Shown here in pieces: positions 7,948 to 15,587 of a stretch of 64,000 nt of DNA. This DNA is from Amycolatopsis sp. WQ 127309. GTDB lineage: Bacteria; Actinomycetota; Actinomycetes; Mycobacteriales; Pseudonocardiaceae. The notes under the pieces were generated by a model. It was not told the origin of the DNA and did not search any database. It worked only from the letters and a program-made list of their open reading frames with translations. A program made the position numbers and the translations under genes. Every line of letters begins with the position of its first letter. Positions within the stretch are counted from its first letter, which is position 1. The DNA is taken from NCBI RefSeq assembly GCF_023023025.1, contig NZ_CP095481.1:8755001-8819000 (forward strand). Direction: 5' to 3'.

Positions 7948-9562
7948 ACGCGTGGACACGGCCCCCGTCACCCCGCTCACCGGCGACCGGGGCTGGGACG
8001 CCGCGCCCGCCGCGGCCATCGTCGCGGACCGCGCCGGCGTGGTCCGGGCCCTGAACGAGGCCGCCCGGCTGCTCTTCCCCGGCGTCGCCGCCGGCCGTCC
8101 CCTGGCCGGCACGGTCGCCGGCTGGCTGGCCGAGGCCCACGACCGGCGCACGAGCGAGATCACCCGCGGCGAAGCCGGTGCCCGGTTCCTGGCCGCGCAC
8201 CCGGTCCCGCACGGCGACGCCGTGACGTGGTGGCTGGTCGACGAGACCGACATCCGCACCGCCCAGGACGCGCTGGCCCACGAGCAGGAGCGCACGGCGT
8301 TCCTCAGCGAGGCCTCCGCCGCGCTGCTGGGCTCGCTGAACCTCGAACGCTGCATGGAGGTCGCCGCCCGGCTCGCCGCGGAGCACCTGGCCGACGCCGC
8401 GCTCGTGCTGGCGCCCGCGACGACCGGCGCGTTCCCCGCCGTCACCTGCGTGCGCGGCGGCGAGCCGTCGCGTGGCCGGCTGGAGGTCGACCCGGACGAG
8501 CTGCCCGGGCTCGGCGAGGCCCTCCAGGGCTTCCCGCCGGTGCCCTCGCGCTGGCTCGACCCGGACGCCGCGCCCCGCTGGGTGCTGCCGGCCGACTTCG
8601 GGCCGGTCGGCTCGATCGTCGTGACGCCGCTGCCCGGCCACGGCGTGCCCGCCGGCGCGCTGGTCCTGCTGCGCAGCGGCGACCGGGCGTCGTTCAGCGA
8701 GCAGGAAGAGCTCTTCGCCCGCCTCTTCGCGGCGCGCGCGGGGGCGGCGATGTCGGCGGCGCGGGTGTTCGCGCTGCAGGCGTCCATCACCGACACGCTG
8801 ATGCGGGAGCTGCTCCCGCCGACCCTCGAGCAGGCCGGCGGGGTCGAGTTCGCCGGCCGCTACCGCCCGGCGCTCGACGGCGAGCGGATCGGCGGCGACT
8901 TCTACGACGTGCACCCGGCGGTCGACGGCGACGCGTCGCTGGCCGTGCTCGGCGACGTCTGCGGCAAGGGCCTCGACGCCGCCGTGCTGACCGGCAAGAT
9001 CCGCACGACGCTGCGGGCGCTGCTGCCGATGGCGGGCGACCACCAGCGGCTGCTCGGGCAGCTGAACGCCACGCTCGCCGACCGCCGCGACGCCCGCTTC
9101 GTCACGCTGGTGCTGGCGTCCGCGCGGCGCGAGGGCAACACGGTCCGGCTGCGCGTCACCTGCGCCGGCCACCCGCCGCCCCTGATCGTCCGGGCGGACG
9201 GGCGGGTCGAGGAGGCCGAGACCCACGGCAGCCTGATCGGCGTCCTGCCCGAGATCGAGTCGACGAGCGCGGACATCACGCTCGACCCCGGCGAGACCTG
9301 CCTGATGTTCACCGACGGCATCGTCGAGGCCAAGGGCGGGCCGCTCGGGGACGCGATGTTCGGCGAGGACCGGCTCCGGCAGGTGCTGACCGAGTGCGCG
9401 AACATGCCGGCCGACGCGGTCGTCGAGCGGGTGCACATGCTCGCGGCGCAGTGGATCGGCCGCGGCAACCACGACGACATGGCGGTCCTCGCGATCACCG
9501 CCCCGCGCGGGCAGCACCTCGCCGCGGTCGGCGGGCACGGCCGCGGGAGGTACACCGCGTGA
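7940..9562 (+). CDS. PAS-GAF-SpoIIE (PP2C) serine phosphatase
   Basis: A 540-residue cytosolic phosphatase of the RsbU/RsbP class that should dephosphorylate STAS antagonists. Order: a PAS-like segment (about 12-100, AIVADRAGVVRALNEAA), a GAF-like segment (about 115-285) and the SpoIIE/PP2C domain (about 305-525). Metal-binding Asp motifs are visible in RIGGDFYDV, LGDVCGKGLDAA, MFTDGIVEAKG and GRGNHDDMAVL. ATG 7940 was chosen because it lies inside the end of the kinase gene and fits the coupled arrangement; the open frame continues upstream as an artefact. Two sensor domains plus the following B12 protein mean that this phosphatase is the likely signal entry point. Confidence 0.92.
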   Translation: MAERVDTAPVTPLTGDRGWDAAPAAAIVADRAGVVRALNEAARLLFPGVAAGRPLAGTVAGWLAEAHDRRTSEITRGEAGARFLAAHPVPHGDAVTWWLVDETDIRTAQDALAHEQERTAFLSEASAALLGSLNLERCMEVAARLAAEHLADAALVLAPATTGAFPAVTCVRGGEPSRGRLEVDPDELPGLGEALQGFPPVPSRWLDPDAAPRWVLPADFGPVGSIVVTPLPGHGVPAGALVLLRSGDRASFSEQEELFARLFAARAGAAMSAARVFALQASITDTLMRELLPPTLEQAGGVEFAGRYRPALDGERIGGDFYDVHPAVDGDASLAVLGDVCGKGLDAAVLTGKIRTTLRALLPMAGDHQRLLGQLNATLADRRDARFVTLVLASARREGNTVRLRVTCAGHPPPLIVRADGRVEEAETHGSLIGVLPEIESTSADITLDPGETCLMFTDGIVEAKGGPLGDAMFGEDRLRQVLTECANMPADAVVERVHMLAAQWIGRGNHDDMAVLAITAPRGQHLAAVGGHGRGRYTA

Positions 9563-10635
9563 GCACCTCGACCCGGACCGGCCCGGCCGGGATCGCCGAG
9601 CACGCCGAGCTGCTCTGGGCCGCCGTCACCACCGGCGACGAGTACACCGCGGGCGACGTCGTGGTCCAGGCGCTGGGCCAGGGCCTGGAGCCGGAGAGCG
9701 TGCTGCTCGACGTGATCGGCGCGGTCCAGCGCAAGGTCGGCCGGGAGTGGGCGGCCAACCGGCTGACCGTGGCCCAGGAACACGCGGCGACGGCGATCAA
9801 CGATCGTGTCATCGCGAGCTTCGGGTACGTCCTGCAACGCCCCGAGCCGCACCTCGGCCGCGTCACCGTCGCCTGCGTGGACGGCGAGTGGCACGCGATG
9901 CCCGCCCGGCTGCTCGCCGAGGTCCTGCGGCTGCGCGGGTTCCACGTCGACTACCTGGGCGCGCAGGTCCCGGCACCGCACCTGGTCGCCCACCTGCACC
10001 GCACCGGGCCGGACGCGGTCGCCCTGTCCAGCTCCATCGCCACCCGGCTGCCGACGGCGCACGCGACGATCACGGCGTGCCAGGCGGCGGCGACCCCGGT
10101 GATCGCCGGGGGCGCCGCGTTCGGCCCGGACGGCCGGTACGCGCGGCTGCTCGGCGCCGAGGCGTGGGCCCCGGACGCGCGCACGGCCGCCGACAAACTG
10201 GCCGAGCCGCTCCCCCGGCCGCAGATCGGCCACCAGCCCCTCGACGACCTGCCGCACCTGGCCGACCAGGAGTACACGCTGGTCACGCGCAGCTCGGGCA
10301 ACCTCGTGAGGGCGGTGATCGCCGGGCTGGAAGAGCGGATCCCGGCCATGCGGTCCTACACGGACCTGCAGCGTCAGCACACCGCCGAGGACATCGCGCA
10401 CATCGTCGACTTCCTCGCGACCGCCCTCTACGTCGGCGACAGCGAGCTGTTCACCGGGTTCCTGACCTGGACGGCGGACATCCTCACCGCGCGCGGCGTC
10501 CCGGCCCTCTCGCTGGTACCCGCCCTCGACCTGCTCGAGGCGGAGCTCCGCGACTTCCCCCGGGCCACCGAGCTGCTCGGCACCGCGCACAAGCACTTGG
10601 CGGCCCGAGCCGCCGGATCGGGGCCGTCCGCATGA
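9559..10635 (+). CDS. CarH-like cobalamin-binding sensor without DNA-binding domain
   Basis: A 358-residue soluble protein. Residues 12-90 match the helical cap of CarH/LitR photoreceptors and carry the W-x9-EH motif exactly (W64, E74, H75). In CarH these residues cover the upper, light-sensitive face of adenosylcobalamin. Residues 100-215 are a B12-binding Rossmann domain with GEWH (H112, lower-ligand position), LRLRGFHVDYLG and the SSSIATRL and GGAAFG loops. There is no MerR-type helix-turn-helix. Residues about 225-355 form an extra all-helical domain of unknown type. The GTG start overlaps the phosphatase stop (GTGA), and the end overlaps the next STAS start (ATGA). I infer that it feeds a light or cobalamin signal to the kinase/phosphatase pair. 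Confidence 0.85.
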   Translation: MSTSTRTGPAGIAEHAELLWAAVTTGDEYTAGDVVVQALGQGLEPESVLLDVIGAVQRKVGREWAANRLTVAQEHAATAINDRVIASFGYVLQRPEPHLGRVTVACVDGEWHAMPARLLAEVLRLRGFHVDYLGAQVPAPHLVAHLHRTGPDAVALSSSIATRLPTAHATITACQAAATPVIAGGAAFGPDGRYARLLGAEAWAPDARTAADKLAEPLPRPQIGHQPLDDLPHLADQEYTLVTRSSGNLVRAVIAGLEERIPAMRSYTDLQRQHTAEDIAHIVDFLATALYVGDSELFTGFLTWTADILTARGVPALSLVPALDLLEAELRDFPRATELLGTAHKHLAARAAGSGPSA

Positions 10636-10985
10636 ACAACGCGTTGACCTGCACCTGGACCTCGCCACGGCCGGACACGGCCCGCGTCGTGGTCATCGGC
10701 GACCTGGAGTACACGACGGCCGCGCTGCTGCCGAAGCTGATCGGCGACCGGCTGGCGGCCGCACCCGGCGTCCGGGACGTGCGGCTCGACTGCGAGGGCA
10801 TCGGCTTCTGCGACTCCTCCGGGCTCTCGGCGCTGCTGCGCGTCCACACCGTCGTCACGGACGCGGGCCGTCGGCTGCACCTGGACAACCGCCGGCCGGC
10901 CCTCGACCGGCTGCTCGCGCTGACCGGCACCTTCGCCCACCTGACCGGCGAGGCCCCGATCTCCCGCGCCCGGGCCGACTCCTAG
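10632..10985 (+). CDS. STAS-domain anti-sigma factor antagonist (last of operon)
   Basis: A 117-residue STAS protein with the canonical phosphorylation loop IGFCDSSGLSALL, unlike the DSSC variant in the first gene of the operon. Two antagonists with one kinase suggest either a second binding partner or scaffolding of the B12 sensor, as RsbS/RsbR do in Bacillus. The N-terminal part (about 1-25) is strand-like and fits the STAS start. It overlaps the sensor gene by four bases. Its TAG stop shares the palindrome CTAG with the stop of the convergent MMPL gene. Confidence 0.88.
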   Translation: MNNALTCTWTSPRPDTARVVVIGDLEYTTAALLPKLIGDRLAAAPGVRDVRLDCEGIGFCDSSGLSALLRVHTVVTDAGRRLHLDNRRPALDRLLALTGTFAHLTGEAPISRARADS

Positions 10986-13048
10986 CTCTCGCTTCGGGCC
11001 AGCTTCGACGGCCACCAGATGCGGCGGCCGACGTCCACGGTCAGCGCCGGGACCAGCAGCGACCGCACCAGGAACGTGTCCAGCAGGACGCCGAACGCGA
11101 CGATGAACGCGATCTGGGCCAGGAACAGGATCGGGATCACCGACAGCGCGGAGAACGTCGCGGCCAGCACGACGCCGGCCGACGTGATCACGCCGCCGGT
11201 CAGCGACAACCCGCGTAGCGTGCCGGCGCGGGTGCCCCGGGTCAGTGCTTCCTCGCGGACGCGCGTCATCAGGAAGATGTTGTAGTCGATCCCCAGCGCC
11301 ACCAGGAACACGAACCCGAACAACGGCACCACCGGGTCCGCGCCCGGGAAACCGAAGATGTGGTTGAACACCAGCGCCGACACGCCCATCGTCGCGGCGA
11401 ACGACAGCACCACCGTCGCGACCAGCAGCAGCGGCGCGAGCAGGGACCGCAGCAGCAGGGCCAGCACGAGGAAGATCACCAGCAGCACGATCGGGATGAT
11501 CAGCTCCCGGTCGTGCACGGACGTCTGCTGCGTGTCGAGCTGGATCGCCGTCGGGCCGCCGACCTTGGCGGCCGCGCCGGGCACCGCGTGCACGGCGTCG
11601 CGCAGCCGGCCGACGGTCGCGACGGCGGCTTCGGAGTCCGCCGGGTCGTTCAGCACGGACAGGATCTGCACCCGGCCGCCGACGACCTTCGGCTGCCCGT
11701 CGGGGCCGGGCAGCGGGAGCGACTGGGCCACACCGTCCACTTTGGACGCGGCGAGCACGGCGGGCAGCGCGGCGGCGTCGGCGATCGTGATCGCGGGCGC
11801 GCCGAGGCCGCCCGGGAAGTGCCGGCCGAGGATGTCCTGGCCGGTTCCGGACTCGACCTGGGTGAGGAAGACGTCCGACTGCGCGGTGCCGGACGCCTTG
11901 AGCTGCGGCAGGAACGCGACGCCGATGCCGAGCACGAGCGCCGTCACCACCCAGACCGTGCGCGGCCGCTTGCCGACCAGGCCGGCCACCCGGCCCCAGA
12001 TCCCGGCGGTCTCCGGGTGCGGCGAGCCGAGCGCGGGCTTGAACGGCCAGAACGCGCCGCGGCCGCACAGCGCGAGCACCGCGGGCAGGAACGTCGTCGA
12101 CGCCAGCAGCGCGGCGCCGATGCCGATCGCGGCGACCGGGCCGAGACCCTTGTTGGAGTTCAGGTCGCTGAACAGCAGGCACAGCACCCCGAGCACGACG
12201 GTGCCCGCCGACGCGGCGATCGGTTCGAGCGTGGCGCGCCAGGCGATCCGCAGCGCGTCGAAGCGGCTCGGGGTGTCGCGCAGCTGCTCGCGGAACCGCG
12301 CGACCGTCAGCAGGGCGTAGTCGGTCGCCGCGCCGAACACGAGGATCGAGAGGATGCCCTGGCTCTGGCCGTTGAGCGCGAGGATGTCGTTCTTCGCCAG
12401 CAGGTAGACGACGAGGCTCGCGAGCCCGAGCGCGAACACCGCCGAGAGCAGCACCAGGAACGGCAGCAGCGGGCTGCGGTAGACGACGATCAGGATCAGT
12501 GCGACCACACCGCCGGCGACGAGCAGCAGGATGCCGTCGATGCCACCGAACGCCGTGACCAGGTCGGCGATCTGCCCGGCCGGGCCGGTGACCAGCACGG
12601 TCAGGCCGTCCGGCGCACCGGCGAGCTGGGCGCGGACCTCCTTGACGACGTCGGCGGGGTTGCCGTCGGCGAGGATCGGCACGGCCAGCTGCACGGCCTG
12701 GTCGTCCCGCGGCGCGGGCTGCGGCTGGCCGAGCGGGCCGACGACGCCGGGCACGGTGCTCAGCTGCCGGGCCTTGTCCGCGAGGAACCGCCGGTCCTCG
12801 CTGGTCAGGCCGCTCGTGCGTTCGGCGACGACGGTGGCGGGCAGCACCTGGCGCGGGGTGAACGCCTTCTGCTCGTCGGACACCTCGGTGGCTTCGGCCG
12901 ACCGGGGCAGGAAGGCGGCGTTGTCGTTCTTCGCGACTTCGCTGAGCTTCCCGGCGAACGGCCCGCCGAACCCGCCGATCGCGAGCCAGCCGATCACCAG
13001 GAGGGCCGGGATCAGCCAGCGAAGACGGCGTGGGGCGGTCTTGTTCAT
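10982..13048 (-). CDS. MMPL-family RND transporter
   Basis: A 688-residue inner-membrane exporter with the MmpL/RND layout: helix 1 (about 10-30), an extracytoplasmic loop, five to six helices (about 165-370), a second loop and a second set of helices (about 520-680). ATDYALLTVARFREQL and the mirror GIDYNIFLMTRVREE are the conserved helix motifs that carry the proton-relay residues of the family. MMPL proteins export lipids, siderophores or drugs, driven by the proton gradient. ATG 13048 was chosen over an upstream start because the extra 21 residues lack a ribosome site and cross the operator. It is divergent from a MarR gene that probably represses it. The substrate is unknown. Confidence 0.9.
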   Translation of the reverse strand: MNKTAPRRLRWLIPALLVIGWLAIGGFGGPFAGKLSEVAKNDNAAFLPRSAEATEVSDEQKAFTPRQVLPATVVAERTSGLTSEDRRFLADKARQLSTVPGVVGPLGQPQPAPRDDQAVQLAVPILADGNPADVVKEVRAQLAGAPDGLTVLVTGPAGQIADLVTAFGGIDGILLLVAGGVVALILIVVYRSPLLPFLVLLSAVFALGLASLVVYLLAKNDILALNGQSQGILSILVFGAATDYALLTVARFREQLRDTPSRFDALRIAWRATLEPIAASAGTVVLGVLCLLFSDLNSNKGLGPVAAIGIGAALLASTTFLPAVLALCGRGAFWPFKPALGSPHPETAGIWGRVAGLVGKRPRTVWVVTALVLGIGVAFLPQLKASGTAQSDVFLTQVESGTGQDILGRHFPGGLGAPAITIADAAALPAVLAASKVDGVAQSLPLPGPDGQPKVVGGRVQILSVLNDPADSEAAVATVGRLRDAVHAVPGAAAKVGGPTAIQLDTQQTSVHDRELIIPIVLLVIFLVLALLLRSLLAPLLLVATVVLSFAATMGVSALVFNHIFGFPGADPVVPLFGFVFLVALGIDYNIFLMTRVREEALTRGTRAGTLRGLSLTGGVITSAGVVLAATFSALSVIPILFLAQIAFIVAFGVLLDTFLVRSLLVPALTVDVGRRIWWPSKLARSES

Positions 13049-13085
13049 GGTCGCTAAAGTCCCTTCGAGCGCGAACACGCCCAAT

Positions 13086-13103
13086 TGTTCAGCAGGCTGA
13101 ACA
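13086..13103. promoter_or_regulatory. MarR-type operator TGTTCAGC-AG-GCTGAACA
   Basis: A perfect 8-bp inverted repeat with a 2-base spacer in the 80-base gap between the divergent MMPL and MarR genes. The size and position (26 bases before the MarR start, 38 before the MMPL start) fit an operator through which the MarR protein represses both promoters. Confidence 0.75.
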
Positions 13104-13128
13104 TTCTGCACGACGACCGGGAGTGACG

Positions 13129-13566
13129 GTGAGCACAGCCCCCGAACCGGACCTGAGCACGTGGCCGACCGGCCGGCTCCTGGCCGTGGCCGCGCGGCTG
13201 GTCGAGCAGCGCTGGGTCGCCGTGCTGGCCGGCATGGGCCTCACCCACGCGGGGCTGATCGCGTTGCACACCCTGCGCGAGGGCCCGCTCCCCCAGCGGG
13301 CGCTGGCCCAGCGCTGCCAGGTGACCGACCAGACGATGAGCCGCACGCTGGACCGGCTCGCCAAGGCCGGCTTCGTCACCCGCACGCCGGACCCGGCCGA
13401 CGCCCGCCGCCACCTGACGCGGCTGACCACGCGCGGCCGCACGGTCCACGAACGCGCGGTGCGCGCCGAACGCGAAGACCCCGCCCTGCTCGGCGGACTC
13501 GGCGACGACGACGCCTTCCGCGCGCGGTTGCTCTCTTTGATCGGTGGTCTGTCGGCGGGCGATTGA
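13129..13566 (+). CDS. MarR-family transcriptional regulator of the MMPL exporter
   Basis: A 145-residue winged-helix regulator. The recognition part is GPLPQRALAQRCQVTDQTMSRT followed by the wing LDRLAKAGFVTRTPDPADARR, which is the conserved DxRxx wing of MarR proteins. GTG 13129 is preferred because GGGAG precedes it by five bases. The gene is divergent from the exporter with a palindromic operator between them, so the standard model is repression of the exporter that is relieved by a small ligand, often the exporter's substrate. Confidence 0.9.
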   Translation: MSTAPEPDLSTWPTGRLLAVAARLVEQRWVAVLAGMGLTHAGLIALHTLREGPLPQRALAQRCQVTDQTMSRTLDRLAKAGFVTRTPDPADARRHLTRLTTRGRTVHERAVRAEREDPALLGGLGDDDAFRARLLSLIGGLSAGD

Positions 13567-13596
13567 GATCAACCGGGGCTGGGTAACTGAGCAGGC

Positions 13597-13719
13597 ATGT
13601 GGATCGCGGTGAGCACCCCAGTCGCCCTGTTGATCGCAACCGTGCTGATGGAGCGGTTCGAGCGACGATGCACCCTCGTGCCCACCGCGAAAGCCGACCG
13701 ACCACCGGTCGGCAACTGA
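13597..13719 (+). CDS. Small single-pass membrane protein (40 aa)
   Basis: A short open frame that reads MWIAVSTPVALLIATVLME, then RFERRCTLVP and a polar end. It has one membrane helix followed by a basic stop-transfer segment, and a modest ribosome site (GAGCAGG). Similar tiny helix-plus-ERFE proteins are common hypothetical genes in actinobacteria. It begins 30 bases after the MarR stop and ends before a strong terminator, which supports transcription. No function can be assigned. Confidence 0.55.
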   Translation: MWIAVSTPVALLIATVLMERFERRCTLVPTAKADRPPVGN

Positions 13720-13736
13720 CCTGGATTTCTTTGCGG

Positions 13737-13764
13737 CCTGGCACTTTCCCGCGAAAGTGCCAGG
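13737..13764. terminator. Perfect 12-bp hairpin terminator
   Basis: CCTGGCACTTTC and its exact complement flank a four-base loop (CCGC), followed by CCTTT. It ends the MarR/small-protein transcript. Confidence 0.8.
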
Positions 13765-13875
13765 CCTTTCGCGTTCACCCTTTCGAGTGATCCACACCTC
13801 TTCGAGAACCTCCGCTCCTCCCCTCGCGACTCACGGGGTAGATCCGGCGACACCGGGTCAAGGGAGGAGATCACC

Positions 13876-14313
13876 ATGCGCGGCACCACGAAGCCGAAGC
13901 GGACACTGCTCGGCCTGGCCCTCGCGGCCGGCCTGATCACGGCCACGAGCATCGGGATCGCCGGCGGGGCGTCGGCCGATTCCGGGACCACGGAGGGGAA
14001 AGCCATGACCGAAGCACACCAGCGGCCGCCGAAGGGGGCGCGCGCCACCGTTCAGGTGAGCCCGAACCCCACGACCAGGCGCGGCGAAGAAGTGACGATC
14101 ACCGGAAACTGCGGCGGCGGCACGGGCTTGAAGTCCGTACTCGGCGGCTTCCCCGAGCACCCGGTCCTGGAGAACATCCGGATCCTGAAATCCGGACCGG
14201 ACGAATTCGAGGCGAAAGCCACACTGTCCGAACACATCGGCAACGGCGTAGGCCCGGTTTTCGTCGACTGCGGCGGCGAAGCAGGCGTGACGTTGCTGGT
14301 CACGCACGTCTGA
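13876..14313 (+). CDS. Secreted protein of unknown function with a beta-sandwich-like mature part
   Basis: A 145-residue exported protein: signal peptide of about 35 residues (KRTLLGLALAAGLITATS, ending near ASA), a short polar linker and a roughly 90-residue domain with alternating beta pattern and two cysteines (GNCGGGTG and VDCGGE) likely in a disulfide. The pattern VQVSPNPTTRRGEEVTITGNC is the style of small Ig-like or neocarzinostatin-like cell-surface domains, but I do not recognise the family. AGGGAGGAGA gives a strong ribosome site. It is a single gene ended by a hairpin. Confidence 0.7.
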   Translation: MRGTTKPKRTLLGLALAAGLITATSIGIAGGASADSGTTEGKAMTEAHQRPPKGARATVQVSPNPTTRRGEEVTITGNCGGGTGLKSVLGGFPEHPVLENIRILKSGPDEFEAKATLSEHIGNGVGPVFVDCGGEAGVTLLVTHV

Positions 14314-14321
14314 GTGAACGG

Positions 14322-14350
14322 CCCGCCCGCCGGTGCTGCCGGTGGGCGGG
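14322..14350. terminator. GC-rich hairpin terminator between convergent genes
   Basis: CCCGCCC and CCGG (left) pair with CCGG and GGGCGGG (right) with one G-T pair and a short loop. It lies between the stop of the secreted protein and the stop of the spermidine synthase gene and can act on both transcripts. Confidence 0.65.
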
Positions 14351-14364
14351 TCCTTCTCCAGCAA

Positions 14365-15228
14365 TCAGTGGCGGTCGTCGCGCCGCAGCGAAAACGGGGG
14401 TGTCGCGCCCGCCAGCAACGCTTCCGCGTCCACCGTCACGGCCTTGCTCCCCCGCTCACCGAACCGCCGCGCCACCACGGCACCCGGCTCGTCGACGACG
14501 TCCGCACGCCCGGAAAGGAATGCCCATTCGTGCTCGTCGGAACCGAAGTACAGCACGGTGCCGAACACCTCGCGAAACCGTCGCCACGATGCGAGCAGCG
14601 TCTCGTTGCGCCACAGCGTCGGGCAGCCCGCCTGGCAGGTCACCACGCCGCCGGGGGCCAGCAGCCGGGCGCAGCGGCCGAGGAAGTCCGTGCCGTACAA
14701 GCGGTTGTGCTGCGCGTCCGGGTCGGTGTTCTCGTCCGGCAGGTCGATCACGACCACGTCGTAGGTGTCACCGCGCTCCTCCGCGGCGGCCAGGAACGCC
14801 CAGCCGTCCGCAAAAGACAGCCGGACCGGGCCGGACCCGCGCTCGGCTTCGGCGAGGTCGGCCGTCGTGTAGCCGTAGGGCAGGTGCTCGGCGCAGGCGC
14901 GGACGGCCTGCTCGTCGATGTCGACGTGGTCGACGAGCACGGCGCCGGCGGCCAGTGCCAGCTCGCAGGCGACGCCTTCGCTGGAACCGATCACGAGCAC
15001 CCGGCGCACCTGGTCGGCGAGCAAGAGTGCGGGGACCATCAGCGCCTCGTGGTACAGCAGCTGGCTCGCCTCGGTGCTCTGGCGCTCGTTGTCGCAGAAC
15101 AGCGAAACGCCCTGCGCGGTGCGCCCGATCAGCACCTCCTGGTAGGCCGTGCGCGCGCTGAACACGACGTCGTCGACCTCCCAGACGCGGGTCAGGCCGG
15201 GGCCGAGTGGTTCGTGGATCGCGGGCAT
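14365..15228 (-). CDS. speE: Spermidine synthase-like aminopropyltransferase
   Basis: A 287-residue cytosolic enzyme that should transfer the aminopropyl group from decarboxylated S-adenosylmethionine to putrescine. The Rossmann fold has the nucleotide loop VLVIGSSEG (the family usually has GGGDG, so this is a variant), the acidic ribose ligand segment HVDIDEQAV and the substrate-gating D-x-x-D in VVVIDLPDE. The N-terminal beta domain (YQEVLIGRTAQGVSLFCDN) fits the family. It overlaps speD by one base (TGATG) and is third in an operon with ornithine decarboxylase and SpeD. That supports the function although the glycine loop is unusual; an altered amine acceptor is possible. Confidence 0.85.
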   Translation of the reverse strand: MPAIHEPLGPGLTRVWEVDDVVFSARTAYQEVLIGRTAQGVSLFCDNERQSTEASQLLYHEALMVPALLLADQVRRVLVIGSSEGVACELALAAGAVLVDHVDIDEQAVRACAEHLPYGYTTADLAEAERGSGPVRLSFADGWAFLAAAEERGDTYDVVVIDLPDENTDPDAQHNRLYGTDFLGRCARLLAPGGVVTCQAGCPTLWRNETLLASWRRFREVFGTVLYFGSDEHEWAFLSGRADVVDEPGAVVARRFGERGSKAVTVDAEALLAGATPPFSLRRDDRH

Positions 15229-15587
15229 CAGGCTTCTCCCCGGCGGAGGACGGACAGGTGGACCGAAGCGGCGTCGAGCGACTTGGCCAGCAGCCGCACG
15301 GCGTGCTCGGGGTCGGCACGCTCGCCGCAGGTGAACACGTCCGCGAACAGCGACCCGTGCTCGGGATACGTGTGCACGGACGCGTGGGACTCGGCGAGCA
15401 GCGCGATCACGGTGGCGCCCTGCGGCGCGAAGCTCTTGGCGACGACGTCGACGACCGTCGCGCCCGCCTCCGTCACCGCGGCGCGGAGCAGCTCCCCCAG
15501 CTTCGCGGCGTCGTCGAGCAGGCCCGGGTCGACGCCGTGCAGCTCGGCCAGGACGTGCCGTCCGGTGAACCGGCCGAATTCAGGCAT
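15228..15587 (-). CDS. speD: S-adenosylmethionine decarboxylase proenzyme
   Basis: A 119-residue pyruvoyl-dependent decarboxylase that supplies decarboxylated SAM for polyamine synthesis. The processing site is the E-S bond of LLAESHASVHTYPE. S67 becomes the pyruvoyl group, H72 assists processing and C87 (FTCG) is the proton donor. The spacing S, +5 H, +20 C is that of the Thermotoga-type class 1B enzyme (S63, H68, C83). ATG 15587 lies inside the end of the ornithine decarboxylase gene (8-base overlap). The upstream in-frame extension is in the other gene and was dropped. Confidence 0.95.
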   Translation of the reverse strand: MPEFGRFTGRHVLAELHGVDPGLLDDAAKLGELLRAAVTEAGATVVDVVAKSFAPQGATVIALLAESHASVHTYPEHGSLFADVFTCGERADPEHAVRLLAKSLDAASVHLSVLRRGEA

